Source of the DNA: Glandiceps talaboti
Taxonomy: Eukaryota; Hemichordata; Enteropneusta; Spengelidae
DNA: 64,000 nt
Assembly: GCF_964340395.1 (NCBI RefSeq)
Contig: NC_135564.1
Coordinates: forward strand, 22,947,887-23,011,886
Direction: 5' to 3'
Under the pieces are notes generated by a model, which saw only the letters and a list, made by a program, of their open reading frames with translations, searched no databases and had not been told where the DNA came from. The position numbers and the translations under genes are program-made. The first letter of the stretch is position 1; each line of letters opens with the position of its first letter. This document shows, piece after piece, positions 49,736 to 60,754 of this stretch.

Positions 49736-52700
49736 GTACAATTATAGATATATTTAATATCTGTAGTGGTTATAGAGTGCAATTTATAGATATATGTAAT
49801 ATGTGTAGTGATTATAGAGTGCAATTTATAGATATATGTAATATATGTAGTGGTTATAGAGTACAATTTATAGATATATGTAATATGTGTAGTGGTTATA
49901 GAGTGCAATTTATAGATATATGTAATATCTGTAGTGGTTATAGAGTGCAATTTATAGATATATGTAATATGTATAGTGGTTATAGAGTGCAATTTATAGA
50001 TATATGTAATATCTGTAGTGGTTATAGAGTGCAATTTATAGATATATGTAATATATGTAGTGGTTACACTGTACAATTTATAGATATATGTAATATCTGT
50101 AGTGGTTATAGAGTACAATTGATAGATATATGTAATATGTGTAGTGGTTATAGAGTGCAATTTATAGATATATTCAATATCTGTAATGGTTATAGAGTAC
50201 AATTTATAGATATATGTAATATCTGTAGTGGTTATAGAGTACAATTTATAGATATATGTAATATCTGTAGTGGTTATAGAGTACAATTTATAGATATATG
50301 TAATATCTGTAGTGGTTATAGAGTACAATTTATAGATACATGTAATAACTGTAGTGGTTATAGAGTACAATTTATAGATATATGTAATATATGTAGTGGT
50401 TATAGAGTTCAATTTATAGATATATGTAATATCTGTAGTGGTTATAGAGTACAATTTATAGATATATGTAATATCTGTAGTGGTTATAGAGTACAATTTA
50501 TAGATATATGTAATATCTGTAGTGGTTATAGAATACAATTTATAGATATATGTAATATATGTAGTGGTTATAGAGTACAATTTATAGATATATGTAATAT
50601 CTGTAGTGGTTATAGAGTACAATTTATAGATATATGTAATATCTGTAGTGGTTATACAGTACAATTTATAGATATATGTAATATTTGTAGTGGTTATAGA
50701 GTACAATTTATAGATATATGTAATATCTGTAGTGGTCATACAATACAATTTATAGATATATGTAATATCTGTAGTGGTTATAGAGTACAATTTATAGATA
50801 TATGTAATATCTGTAGTGGTTATAGAGTACAATTTATAGATACATGTAATAACTGTAGTGGTTATAGAGTACAATTTATAGATATATGTAATATATGTAG
50901 TGGTTATAGAGTTCAATTTATAGATATATGTAATATCTGTAGTGGTTATAGAGTACAATTTATAGATATATGTAATATCTGTAGTGGTTGAGTACAATTT
51001 ATAGATATATGTAATATCTGTAGTGGTTATAGAATACAATTTATAGATATATGTAATATATGTAGTGGTTATAGAGTACAATTTATAGATATATGTGATA
51101 TCTGTAGTGGTTATAGAGTACAATTTATAGATATATGTAATATCTGTAGTGGTTATACAGTACAATTTATAGATATATGTAATATTTGTAGTGGTTATAG
51201 AGTACAATTTATAGATATATGTAATATATGTAGTGGTTATAAGGTACAATTTATAGATATATGTAATATTTGTAGTGGTTATAGAGTACATTTATAGATA
51301 TATGTAATATATGTAGTGGTTACACTGTACAATTTATAGATATATGTAATATCTGTAGTGGTTATAGAGTACAATTTATAGATATATGTAATATGTGTAG
51401 TGGTTATAGAGTGCAATTTATAGATATATTCAATATCTGTAATGGTTATAGAGTACAATTTATAGATATATGTAATATCTGTAGTGGTCATACAATACAA
51501 TTTATAGATATATGTAATATCTGTAGTGGTTATAGAGTGCAATTTATAGATATATTCAATATCTGTAATGGTTATAGAGTACAATTTATAGATATATGTA
51601 ATATCTGTAGTGGTCATACAATACAATTTATAGATATATGTAATATCTGTAGTGGTTATAGAGTACAATTTATAGATATATGTAATATCTGTAGTGGTTA
51701 TAGAGTACAATTTATAGATACATGTAATAACTGTAGTGGTTATAGAGTACAATTTATAGATATATGTAATATATGTAGTGGTTATAGAGTTCAATTTATA
51801 GATATATGTAATATCTGTAGTGGTTATAGAGTACAATTTATAGATATATGTAATATCTGTAGTGGTTATAGAGTACAATTTATAGATATATGTAATATCT
51901 GTAGTGGTTATAGAATACAATTTATAGATATATGTAATATATGTAGTGGTTATAGAGTACAATTTATAGATATATGTAATATCTGTAGTGGTTATAGAGT
52001 ACAATTTATAGATATATGTAATATCTGTAGTGGTTATACAGTACAATTTATAGATATATGTAATATCTGTAGTGGTTATAGAGTACAATTTATAGATATA
52101 TGTAATATCTGTAGTGGTCATACAATACAATTTATAGATATATGTAATATCTGTAGTGGTTATAGAGTACAATTTATAGATATATGTAATATCTGTAGTG
52201 GTTATAGAGTACAATTTATAGATACATGTAATAACTGTAGTGGTTATAGAGTACAATTTATAGATATATGTAATATATGTAGTGGTTATAGAGTTCAATT
52301 TATAGATATATGTAATATCTGTAGTGGTTATAGAGTACAATTTATAGATATATGTAATATCTGTAGTGGTTATAGAGTACAATTTATAGATATATGTAAT
52401 ATCTGTAGTGGTTATAGAGTACAATTTATAGATATATGTAATATATGTAGTGGTTATAGAGTACAATTTATAGATATATGTAATATATGTAGTGGTTATA
52501 GAGTACAATTTATAGATATATGTAATATGTGTAGTGGTTATAGAGTACAATTTATAGATATATGTAATATATGTAGTGGTTACAAGGTACAATTTATAGA
52601 TATATGTAATATCTGTAGTGGTTACACTGTACAATTTATAGATATATGTAATATCTGTAATGGTTATAGAGTACAATTTATAGATATATGTAATATATGT

Positions 52701-53720
52701 AGTGGTTATAGAGTACAATTTATAGATATATGTAATATATGTAGTGGTTACAAGGTACAATTTATAGATATATGTAATATCTGTAGTGGTTATAGAGTGC
52801 AATTTATAGATACATGTAATATATGTAGTGGTTATAGAGTACAATTTATAGATATATGTAATATATGTAGTGGTTACAAGGTACAATTTATAGATATATG
52901 TAATATCTGTAGTGGTTATAGAGTACAATTTATAGATATATGTAATATATGTAGTGGTTATAGAGTTCAATTTATAGATATATGTAATATCTGTAGTGGT
53001 TATAGAGTGCAATTTATAGATACATGTAATATATGTAGTGGTTATAGAGTACAATTTATAGATATATGTAATATATGTAGTGGTTACAAGGTACAATTTA
53101 TAGATATATGTAATATCTGTAGTGGTTATAGAGTACAATTTATAGATATATGTAATATCTGTAGTGGTTATAGAGTACAATTTATAGATATATGTAATAT
53201 CTGTAGTGGTTATAGAGTACAATTTATAGATATATGTAATATATGTAGTGGTTATAGAGTACAATTTATAGATATATGTAATATGTGTAGTGATTACAAG
53301 GTACAATTTATAGATATATGTAATATATGTAGTGGTTATAGAGTACAATTTATAGATATATGTAATATATGTAGTGGTTACAAGGTACAATTTATAGATA
53401 TATGTAATATCTGTAGTGGTTATAGAGTACAATTTATAGATATATGTAATATATGTAGTGGTTACAAGGTACAATTTATAGATATATGTAATATATGTAG
53501 TGGTTAGAGAGTACAATTTATAGATATATGTAATATCTGTAGTGGTTATAGAGTACAATTTATAGATATATGTAATATCTGTAGTGGTCATACAATACAA
53601 TTTATAGATATATGTAATATATGTAGTGGTTATAGAATACAATTTATAGATATATGTAATATCTGTAGTGGTTATAGAGTACAATTTATAGATATATGTA
53701 ATATCTGTAGTGGTTAGAGA
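49736..53720. repeat. 42-bp satellite array, about 95 copies (4 kb)
   Basis: Unit TAGAGTACAATTTATAGATA + TATGTAATATCTGTAGTGGT + TA. As 42 is divisible by three and neither strand has a stop in the favoured frames, it yields long open frames on both strands. Plus reads CSGYRVQFIDICNI and minus LYSITTTDITYIYK. These are array artefacts. A GATACATGTAATAACTG variant recurs at 50335/50839 and 51717/52221, exactly 504 bp (12 units) apart each time, showing a 12-mer higher-order repeat. The array lies in the intron after FN3-1a. Confidence 0.92.
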
Positions 53721-53751
53721 GCACAAATTGGAGAAGTATTAAGTAGCTTAC

Positions 53752-53901
53752 CTATCATGGGCTCATATTGAACAGTATATGCTATGATCGGTAAATCTTT
53801 CGGGTCAGCTGTTGATGAAGCATTCCATGACACAAATATTTCTGTACTACTTAGTGGAAATCCCTTCAGGTTCTGAGGTGGACTGGGACCTTTCCCCTTA
53901 A
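53752..53901 (-). CDS. PRTG-like: FN3-1, first half (protogenin/IGDCC-like)
   Basis: A 150-bp exon, phase 1 in and out, with acceptor TTTTACAG and donor GTAAGC. It encodes the A-C strands of an FN3 domain: a proline-rich start (GPSPPQNL), the conserved strand-B tryptophan (FVSWNAS) and the strand-C tyrosine motif (IAYTVQYEPMI). The split codon ATA-G|GT joins exactly to the next exon at 49322-49480 and completes the domain. The donor lies only about 30 bp from the edge of a 4-kb array of 42-bp repeats, which is an unusual setting for a splice site. Confidence 0.9.
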
Positions 53902-53960
53902 CTGTAAAATAAGTAACATAAACAATTACAAACATTTGAATTTAGCGAAAAGTAAAGGAA

Positions 53961-53961
<1 letters not shown>

Positions 53962-54002
<41 letters not shown>
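53962..54002. repeat. (CA)n microsatellite
   Basis: About 40 bp of pure CA just upstream (in gene sense) of the FN3-1a acceptor, followed by an ATT-rich tract and degenerate GACA repeats to about 54130. Confidence 0.85.
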
Positions 54003-54003
<1 letters not shown>

Positions 54004-54990
54004 CTGCCACTTTGCCCTTATGATATTATTATTATTATTTTTGATTTGATCAAACAAATGAGGACGGACATACAGTGAGGCAGACAGATGGAAGCAGATA
54101 GGCAGACACAAGCAAAGACAGACTGACAGACATAGTGTCAGACAGGTAGGTGTTGACTAACGTTCTATAAAATTATTATCACTGATTGATTAAAGGTGAT
54201 TCAAAATACTCACATTCCAATATTGCTATTTTGCTAGATGACATGTTCATGAAAGGTATATATCAAACACCTTAAGGTTGTTGCACAGGCTATTTTTCAT
54301 CCCCATTCTTTACTTAGTAAAAATGTCATAACTTTGTTAAAAATAAAGATATTGACTCCATATTTTCAGAGTTTGTTCTTTATATATTCAACATATCAGC
54401 AAAAACATTTAAATATTGTCATATTTTTCAATTTTTACAAGGCAATTGTAGTTTTTTTCGGGGGGTTTTCACCGCTGTCATCATAAATAAAAATGTCAAA
54501 TTCATATTGTACAACTTTGCTGAAATTTAATTCCATTTGGTTGCTATTATCTGTCAAAATTGCAATTTTTGTAAACCTGTATCCCATTTACAATGAAGCA
54601 GTGTTCCCTGGCCGTTCAACTGTTTGGAAATTCCAACCTTACGTTTGTTGTCCTTGACCTAATTTATCTGATAAAGAAAACCTGAATTCCCTAGCCTGTA
54701 TAATAAGCAAATACAATGATTAAGAAAATGAGCTCAAAACAATGGTGTACAGAAGAAATGCTGGTTTTTTTTTATATTTCACAAACCGTCCGCGTCGTAT
54801 GTAGGAACACTCGTTGAAAGCATGGCTGTGAATTAGTTTCTTTGGACCCTCTAGTATGTATGGTAATCGTCATATGGTTCATATCCACCTTTAGACTACT
54901 GTAGAGACACTCTATATAAGTAATACGCATCGTACTGTAAAGCTTGCTTACTATTTCAAAGCCAGGGAGACAACAACAAAGTGTGTGTAT

Positions 54991-55000
54991 TGCGCATGCG
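54991..55000. promoter_or_regulatory. NRF1-like palindrome in a CpG-rich block
   Basis: TGCGCATGCG, the core of the NRF1 recognition palindrome common in CpG-island promoters. It is 106 bp upstream of the ATG at 55106, in a GC/CpG-rich stretch (about 54780-55330) unlike the AT-rich surroundings. Promoter activity is inferred. Confidence 0.4.
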
Positions 55001-55105
55001 TAGCGTTCTCCTACGCTCTGCGTGGGGCCTCGGTTGCTCAGCTGATCAGCCCTGCTCTAAGCAAAGCCATCGCCGCATATCGCCTGAAATACAGCTAATT
55101 TGAAG

Positions 55106-55433
55106 ATGCCGAAACCAAAAATAGGAATAAGAAAGGTCAAGCTTCGTTACAAGGCCTTGTCAGACGCTGGTATAAAGGCCAGGGAAGAATACATGGAGTC
55201 GCAAGACAGAGTTACGGCGACAAGGTTAGAGCGAGGTTAGACATTGCCCAGTAACCCACACAGCACATCCAGCCTTCTATGTGTCTACGGTCTACGAGTG
55301 TGGGGACTGCGACGCCGACAGACAGTTTATACAAGATATAGAAGCAACAGCAGGTATACAACCAGTCAATGACGATACCCCTATGGACTACAGAGAAAAC
55401 GTAACTTTCATCTTACTAGACCTGTCATTCTAA
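55106..55433 (+). pseudogene. Small gene-like ORF pair inside the TTAA transposon
   Basis: ORF1 (55106-55240, 44 codons) starts MPKPKIGIRKVKLRYKALSD and is basic. It stops in ...LERG. A second frame (55230-55433) is open without its own early ATG and reads HPAFYVSTVYECGDCDADRQ, ending FILLDLSF. The frames overlap by about ten bases, within a duplicated AGGTTAGA word. A single indel there would explain two halves of one protein of roughly 110 residues; an intron or unrelated ORFs are alternatives. An AATAAA follows at about 55695. I recognise no family. Confidence 0.4.
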
Positions 55434-56430
55434 TATTCAATCGTCCTGCAATGTGTCAACAGTTGCGGCAGTAGTGTCGAATTTTCTTGTGGAATGTCCA
55501 CAAAATGAAAGCGTGCATGACAAGTCAGAAATTTTACTTCTGTGAATTTTTCAATGTATCCAAATTTTATGTCTACAGTATGTTTTCCATACTGACTCAT
55601 GTCATGTTACAGTTATATTATTGCATGTCCATTTATTTATTTTCTTGTAAAACCATCACTAGAAGAAGCCATATCCATAATAATTATGTACAATAATAAA
55701 TTTCAGTAAATTTTGTAACACTCTTGGTCTTCTCTCAGTCATTGAGCAAGCAAACAAGTGAATGAGATAACGAGTAAGTTTACTGTAGTGTTGAAAAAGT
55801 ATGCTGTATACGTTTTATCACCAATAATGTATGGAATTCAAAATGAAATAACAAACATGACATTTCTACTACAACAGAGTCGAAATGGCACAACTGAATG
55901 CAACATGGGGTGGGATCCAAATATTTTATTAACTCAAGTGTCTGGTTGTATTATATATCATCAATGATTTATTAACAAAAGTCAAAACTATCTTATAAAT
56001 ACACAAAACAATATTTTACTTATGAAATTACCAGTCCCTATGAAAACATAGTAATTCGGATAAGTTGGGAATCATTTACTCATGTGTGTACCGGACAACG
56101 TCAGTATCTAGCTACTCATTGCACTGTCCGGGCATGTCGACCACATTTGTACCTCTTCTTGTCTTAGCCTGTCCATTTCATTTCAGATCGATCCTGTCAA
56201 AAAAAGAAAATAATAATGTTTAGGCTACTTTCTCACCCATGCATGAAATGAATAAGTTACTCAGCACAGGTGAAGTGCACTATCAGGGAAAAATGCACCG
56301 ACTATCTACTAGTAGTACTTGGCGACAATATGTGACGTCAATGGCGGTGATACACATGTACGCATGGATAGGATAGGAAAGTTAGAAACACCTCTAAATC
56401 AAAGGTTGAACGTTATATTTATTTACTCAC

Positions 56431-56601
56431 CCTCCGTCTGAGATTTTGAGGTGAAATCGGCAGCAGGCGTCTGAATACTAGTTCGTGTTGACGGCATCTG
56501 AGCCTTCTACAAAATGCTGCCATTGGATGATTTGAGCCCGGGATACAGAGAGTCATCGTTGAGGGCGCATCAGACTCCCCAGCAAAATACAAACATGTCA
56601 A
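56431..56601 (-). other. Minus-strand ORF ending at a strong splice donor
   Basis: An open frame containing MAAFCRRLRCRQHELVFRRL and LLPISPQNLRRR runs into AGG|GTGAGTAAAT, a consensus donor, within the right part of the TTAA transposon. A possible acceptor (TTTTTTGACAG) lies about 230 bp downstream, followed by nine codons and a stop. It may be the first exon of a decayed transposon gene. The function is unknown and the evidence is weak. Confidence 0.25.
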
Positions 56602-57164
56602 TTCCAGTCACAGTTTGAGGTCGATTTACCTGTACATTTCTTGCTTGCCCCTTGCTAATTCTTATTCAAATGTGTATAAATACATTTATTTAATTGAATT
56701 TACATATATTTTGTGAGAATTTTAACTGACGTCCTAGTCTGTGCAACTCCCTTAAAATGACCTTTTTTCAGTCAGTTCCTCTCGGATTTACTTCGAGAGT
56801 TTTCAGGCATTTCTGGTCTCACCTACACTACACAATTTTGTGACGTCATACAGAGAATTCGTTAGCATTCAGGCTATGACGAGCATAGTCAATAGGTGAA
56901 TAAAACTCAACAACGCTGCAAAAAAACATTGCTGATGGTTGTAATAGACATCAGTAAACAAAAACTACAATCTACACGTCTTATTAACCAACCTCTACCA
57001 ATGTTCACCCACACTAAACCTGATATACGTCTGTGTCTGTGGGCAATACTAAAAAATATTTATTTGAAGTTTCTGTATTATGTCCCCATATATTTTAAAT
57101 GGGTAAAAATAAAAAATAGCACCAATCAAATCAAATAGACTTGTATAGCACCAAACTCCAATAC

Positions 57165-58075
57165 ATAGAATATTCCAATGGCATTGTAGCACAAATGTAC
57201 AGTTTTTAAAAATATTTACCCACATGAAGAGCCATGCTAGGTATAGATGTTCATTTACTGAATGATTATTCAGTTGCCTATCCAACCCTGTTGTTATCTT
57301 TGGAATATATGCGATCATTTGGCTGTTGCTAAGGGCGTGGTCATGTTGCTAGGCATATTTACATACATTCTTTCAATGTCTATTCAATTGTCTATTTCTT
57401 TTATTATCTTTGCAATATCTATGATCATTTGGCCGTTGCCATGGGTGTGGTTTTGTTGCTAGGCATATTTACATACATTCTTTCAATGTCTATTCAATTG
57501 TCTATTTCTTTTATTATCTTTGCAATATCTATGATCATTTGGCTGTTGCCATGGGCGTGGTTTTGTTGCTAGGCATATTTGCACACTTTCTGAATGTTGG
57601 TTCACTTGTCTAAGAATCCCTGTTATCTTTGTGAAATGAACTGTTTGGTTGTTGCTATGGGTGTGGTCATGGTTGCTAGGGATATTTGCATACATTTTTT
57701 GAATGTTTACTAACTTGCCTACCACTGCCAGATGATGTTCTTATTTAACCAAAATATACTGCCATTTGGTTGTTGCTAAGGGCGTGGTCATGGTTGCTAG
57801 GGCCAATTGTCTCAAATATTTGAAGAAAGTCTGCAGAATAACACTTCTAGAAACATCTCATCAAATTCAGTCTCATTGATCAAGTACTTTTCGAGATATA
57901 CATTTTTGACCAAAATCCACTTTTTTACACCTAATTAAGTAATTTGCATATCACTCCTGAGATTATTGTATGCTTAATATTTCTTCATCGATACACCCAC
58001 AGATGCATCCCCCATTAAATTTCATCCCAATCTGCTTAATAATTTTGGAATTAAAGACTTTTGACCAACAAGTCA
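57165..58075 (+). mobile_element. Family A element, 3' truncated
   Basis: 5' end CCAATGGCATTGTAGCACAA, about five core units (57270-57790), including a near-exact duplication of roughly 115 bp (57345-57460 and 57460-57575), and diverged units. It stops before any CA tract. Confidence 0.75.
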
Positions 58076-58079
58076 TTGA

Positions 58080-58595
58080 AAATGACAGTCCTCCGCTATG
58101 ATTGGGTTTTAAGGAACTGGCAGTTTATGTTGTCATTTTCAAACCTGGTTAATGTTGTTTGGCCTCATATGGTTGTTTTTGATATCACTACTCTGTTCAA
58201 GCATGTCTGAGTTATGGCTTTGGACATGGAAAATTCGCAAACAAAATGGCTGCCTGGCAGCCATATTGGATCATATCACGACAACAATGAATATGCACAT
58301 GTATGTCATACAATGTATAACACTGTCCTAATAGCAACTTTGAATGAGATCTGTTCATGCATGTCTGAGTTATGGCTTTGGACAGGGAAAATTCGCAAAC
58401 AAAATGGCTGCTAGGCGGCCATATTGAATCGTATCATAAAACAAATTGACATGCTTATGTATGCAATAGTATGTTGCCCCTGTACCAAGTTTGAAAGAAA
58501 TCTATCCAGGCATCTCCAAGAAACAGCTACGGACGGACGGATGAATGGACGGACGGACAGACAGAACCCAATCCATAAGTCTCCAGCTATGCTGA
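58080..58595 (+). mobile_element. Family C element, 3' truncated
   Basis: 5' sequence CTATGATTGGGTTTTAAGGA, core units, a GGAC/GGAT tract at 58533-58562, and GAACCCAATCCATAAGTCTC. The hairpin is degenerate. Confidence 0.7.
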
Positions 58596-58638
58596 CAACC
58601 CGTGAAACAAAACTACTGCCTTGAAAACACTACCCACC

Positions 58639-59259
58639 CACTGTACAATATCTTACCCACAACTCTCTCTGATTGGTATGCTTGGAGGTTCCTTATTTTA
58701 TAACTTTTTCAATAATCCATACTTTTCAACATTTTAAGCATAGTAATTAAGTTTAATTAATATGTAGCAAAAGAACGCTTAGGAATTAAAAATAAAGTTC
58801 TAAATTTTGTATAAAAATGGAACTAACAACTAAATTAAGCATGTGCTGTGAATAAAAAACTTTTCACTGTCGAAGTGTCAATAACTTGGGTAGTCAGTGT
58901 GTATGATGAGTTTTAGTATGTAAATTTCTTTTGTCATACCTATTCAAATAAATCTATATCTTTGGCAAAGACATAACAGGTGCATATATTTTCCTTAGTT
59001 TCGTCGCAAATATTCTGCATGTCTTTCAAGAAAATCTGCTGACAAATTCCTAAAATTGTTACTCCTTCTATAATAAATCACTGATACCAGAACCGATGAA
59101 AATGGGTATTCAGAAAATCATCAGAGGCAATTCTACGCTTGCCAAATGGAAAAAATGTTTTTACAAATCCCTATATACTGGTGAGATTTGTCTGACTTCA
59201 AGGAGATGATGTCCAACACTACAAATCAGAGAGAGTTGTGGGTAAAATGTTGTACAGTG
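58639..59259. mobile_element. CACTG-ended MITE with 5-bp duplication (621 bp)
   Basis: Inverted ends begin CACTGTACAA and stay matched for about 36 bp (TTACCCACAACTCTCTCTGA inside). Flanked by CCACC at 58634-58638 and 59260-59264. The second E copy has the empty site (ACTAC-CCCTC-TACC at 63086-63090). A 5-bp duplication with a CAC-type heptamer is reminiscent of Transib elements. Chapaev-type CACTG elements use 4 bp. Non-coding. Confidence 0.7.
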
Positions 59260-59264
59260 CCACC

Positions 59265-60229
59265 TACCAATAATTAAATACCCCTAATAATCACCTGTAC
59301 ACAAAAAAAAAACATATAATAATGCAAGTCCCCAACAAGTCGATGTTCAGTCTGAATGTGAGTTTCTGAGGTGTTACGTGGGTCTCAGACACAGGCTAGA
59401 GTATTCCAGCCTACAGCCCTGGCCGAAAATAATAGATGTAAACTTGCGGTCACTAGCCAAACATACCAGTATGACAATACAAGATCACAACGAAAACTGA
59501 AACATTTCCAGGTCACTCTCATTTCATAGATGGACAACAAAATTATGTCAGCTTCATTTTTTTCTTGCTAAGGAAATCAAAGGCCTACACCGAAAAACCA
59601 CTGAATCAACTTCTGGGATCTAAACAAAATCGGCAATCAGAACATTATGCATGGTTTGAATTATTATTTGTTGAGGCAATATATTCTAGTTATGATTAGA
59701 GGCATTTTGATATCGACCTGTAACAATAGTTGAGCTCCTAGTTCTATCGAGGGCGGAATAGGCAACTAGAACCCAATACACACTCTCCAACATCACTAGC
59801 ATTTCCATTGTTGTTGCTAATATCGTAGGACATGACACCTACATAAAAAGGCAAGTCGATCTATCGAACATGTTAAAATCGTCATTGAAAGAAGATTCAT
59901 CACTCTCAGATAAATTCTGACAAGTATCAAATTCAGAATTACTACACTCTGCTATTGCTTACTATACTAACTGGCATGAACTCATCCTCTCTATGACATC
60001 ATAATCACCAAAAGGAAGAACAATAGGCGGTATAACAGTAAATTCATGGCTGCTCGAGTCACCACTGATTGCCAATTTTAACTTTTTTTATCACTTATCA
60101 TGCAATTTTGAATAGTCAGCTTTGCATTCACTGGTTATGAGACATACATATATAAAGAACATTTTTCAAGGTTGTGGTATGGAGCATTTTGAATCACCTT
60201 TCAATCAAGTTACAAGATTTTCCACCTAC
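59265..60229. other. Family E right part and intron before the Ig exon
   Basis: 59265-59570 matches 63090-63365 (shared AGTCCCCAACAAGTCGATG, ACAAAATTA). The remainder up to the right E end near 60202 shows no coding signal. Confidence 0.5.
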
Positions 60230-60514
60230 CTTCATTGACTTTTAATCTTGCACTGGCTTGTACCCTCCCATGGAAGTTTTCAGCTATACACTCATATATA
60301 CCACTGTCTTCTTTGCCATTTCGGACTGATGAGATAAGTAGTTCGCCATTGTCTTCAGTAATTGTCCTAATGCGTCCATTCAGATACACAGGTTCACCAT
60401 TTTTTAGCCATGTGATAGTAGGTTTAGGTACACCTTTAGCTTCGCATCTAAATCTGGCAGTGGCTGCAGCTGGCCTTGCTACATATTCTGGAGGATTAAC
60501 AATTGTTGGTGGTT
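60230..60514 (-). CDS. PRTG-like: Ig (I-set) exon of a protogenin/IGDCC-like receptor
   Basis: A 285-bp exon with AG acceptor (after a T-rich tract) and GT donor (GTAGGT), entering and leaving in phase 1. It encodes about 95 residues of one I-set immunoglobulin domain. The first cysteine is in RFRCEAKG, the core tryptophan in TWLKNG, a GRI/GELLIS strand follows, and the second cysteine is in the DSGIYECIAEN motif. In DCC, neogenin, protogenin and IGDCC4 the fourth Ig domain is followed directly by FN3 domains; the next exon here starts an FN3 domain in matching phase, so this is probably Ig4. Earlier Ig domains would lie beyond 64000. The product would be a cell-surface guidance or adhesion receptor; its ligand cannot be told from sequence. 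Confidence 0.9.
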
Positions 60515-60754
60515 CTGCAAAAAATCATACAAGATATGAGAAATAATACAAATAATAAAGTTACAAGCCTTCATACAATGTAGGTGCCCCCCCCCCCTTA
60601 TGTTGTATCGCAGTTACTGTGCAAATTTGAATGGTGTCTCTACATACAAATTGCATAGTATACCAGTAGTACAGTATAGTATACTAGTTAATTACGACAT
60701 GCCGATTTAAAAATACATTACAATAATATGCATAACAAGTCAATGAGAATGACA

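Larger units (their letters stand above)
54276..56751 (+). mobile_element. TTAA-flanked transposon carrying a promoter-like block and ORFs (2.48 kb)
   Basis: Ends GGTTGTTGCACAGGCTA and (inverted) GGGAGTTGCACAGACTA, flanked by TTAA at 54272-54275 and 56752-56755. The second E copy has the empty site, CAAACACC-TTAA-AATGACC, at 61887-61890. TTAA targeting fits piggyBac or Kolobok. It is similar in size and end type to the element at 11289-13781 but different in sequence. It carries the CpG-rich block at 54950-55330 and small ORFs on both strands. Confidence 0.8.
54190..60202. mobile_element. Family E composite element, copy 1
   Basis: Inverted ends AAAGGTGATTCAAAATACTC (left) and AAAGGTGATTCAAAATGCTC (right, inverted). 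The true E sequence is about 54190-54275, 56752-57145, 58600-58638 and 59260-60202. The rest is later insertions: a TTAA transposon, a family A copy, a family C copy and a 621-bp element. Parallel stretches at 61780-62230 and 63050-63350 define the E sequence. No clear target duplication. Confidence 0.6.

Noticed and set aside
49693-53726. Open frames of 422-815 codons on both strands
   Set aside because: Produced by a 42-bp repeat lacking stops in the favoured frames on each strand; no start context, domain or splice link to the receptor exons.
54190-60202. Treating the whole 6-kb block as one large transposon
   Set aside because: At least four separate insertions inside it have their own ends, and two have empty sites in family E copy 2.
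60235-60546. Plus-strand 103-codon open frame
   Set aside because: It lies antisense over the Ig exon, whose domain motifs, phase and splice sites make the minus strand the coding one.
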